Below the pieces are notes generated by a model. That model searched no databases, was not told the DNA's origin, and saw only the letters and a list, made by a program, of their open reading frames with translations. This document shows, piece by piece, positions 63,991-64,000 of a stretch of DNA of 64,000 nucleotides; position 1 is the first letter of the stretch; every line of letters starts with the position of its first letter. Source of the DNA: Lentibacillus amyloliquefaciens (GTDB lineage: Bacteria; Bacillota; Bacilli; Bacillales; Amphibacillaceae); NCBI RefSeq assembly GCF_001307805.1, contig NZ_CP013862.1, positions 3,348,001 to 3,412,000 on the forward strand, in the 5' to 3' direction. A program made the position numbers and the translations under genes.

Positions 63991-64000
63991 ATGGAAAAGT
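63991..64000 (+). CDS. Start of a gene cut by the window end
   Basis: ATGGAAAAG follows GGGAGAGGGG at the right spacing, so a gene probably starts here. Only three codons are visible. The region 63732-63990 before it is AT-rich; an 18-codon frame at 63790 has no ribosome site and is not called. Confidence 0.5.

Overview
The window looks like a low-GC Gram-positive chromosome of the Bacillaceae, probably a halophilic or halotolerant genus of the Lentibacillus / Virgibacillus / Oceanobacillus kind (inference). The evidence is strong Shine-Dalgarno sites throughout, an S-box (SAM-I) riboswitch, a THI-box (TPP) riboswitch, a TxpA/BsrG-like type I toxin, a LysM-3D cell-wall protein, CcpA-type cre sites, and proteins that resemble Bacillus HutU, YuiF, TenA, GbsA and monomeric sarcosine oxidase. 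No phage, plasmid, IS element with an intact transposase, or CRISPR array was seen. The region is a string of catabolic islands, each with its own regulator.

Layout. 1-3.5 kb: dicarboxylate/glutamate symporter, a hidden holin-like toxin with antisense RNA, a decayed sensor-kinase fragment and a beta-hydroxyacid dehydrogenase. 3.5-11.5 kb: histidine utilisation (LysR, hutG, hutU, hutI, hutH, YuiF-type permease). 11.7-19.5 kb: RpiR-controlled gluconate/galactonate island (gntZ, gntK, kdgK, eda, dgoD, gntP). 19.8-24.2 kb: LysM-3D protein, Cys-rich miniprotein, FUSC exporter, Uma2 protein. 24.7-31.6 kb: DeoR-controlled island that reads as a complete route from a C4 polyol (erythritol or threitol) to D-erythrose 4-phosphate (dehydrogenase, RbtT-type MFS, DhaK/DhaL-type kinase, RpiB-type isomerase, GlpX). 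31.8-43.0 kb: TSUP exporter, LysR, then an unassigned cluster of amidohydrolase, two Rieske proteins, betaine-aldehyde-dehydrogenase-like enzyme, ferredoxin reductase, betaine-type binding lipoprotein, flavin monooxygenase and FGGY kinase. 43.4-52.9 kb: LysR, ATP-dependent hydantoinase HyuA/HyuB, N-carbamoylsarcosine amidase, M20 peptidase, sarcosine oxidase and a DUF1989 protein, i.e. the N-methylhydantoin to sarcosine to glycine end of creatinine breakdown. 53-64 kb: TPP-riboswitch tenA, DHA2 efflux pump, sulfate activation operon (sat, DASS permease, cysC, cysQ), a Pcm-like methyltransferase, tRNA-Pro and an S-box-controlled betaine/homocysteine methyltransferase.

Two genome-scale features cut across this. 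First, six genes (hutI, eda, dgoD, dhaK, the amidohydrolase and the DHA2 pump) are each broken by exactly one missing base in a G or A run, and adding one base restores the family length in every case. This is far more like homopolymer under-calling in the assembly than real gene decay. Second, the intergenic DNA is rich in repeats: four arrays with a 21-bp period, a ~290-bp two-hairpin element in two full copies plus fragments, two MITE-like elements with perfect terminal inverted repeats, a TGTCGAA-associated repeat, and a 10-bp-phased heptamer array in front of the Rieske/amidohydrolase cluster.
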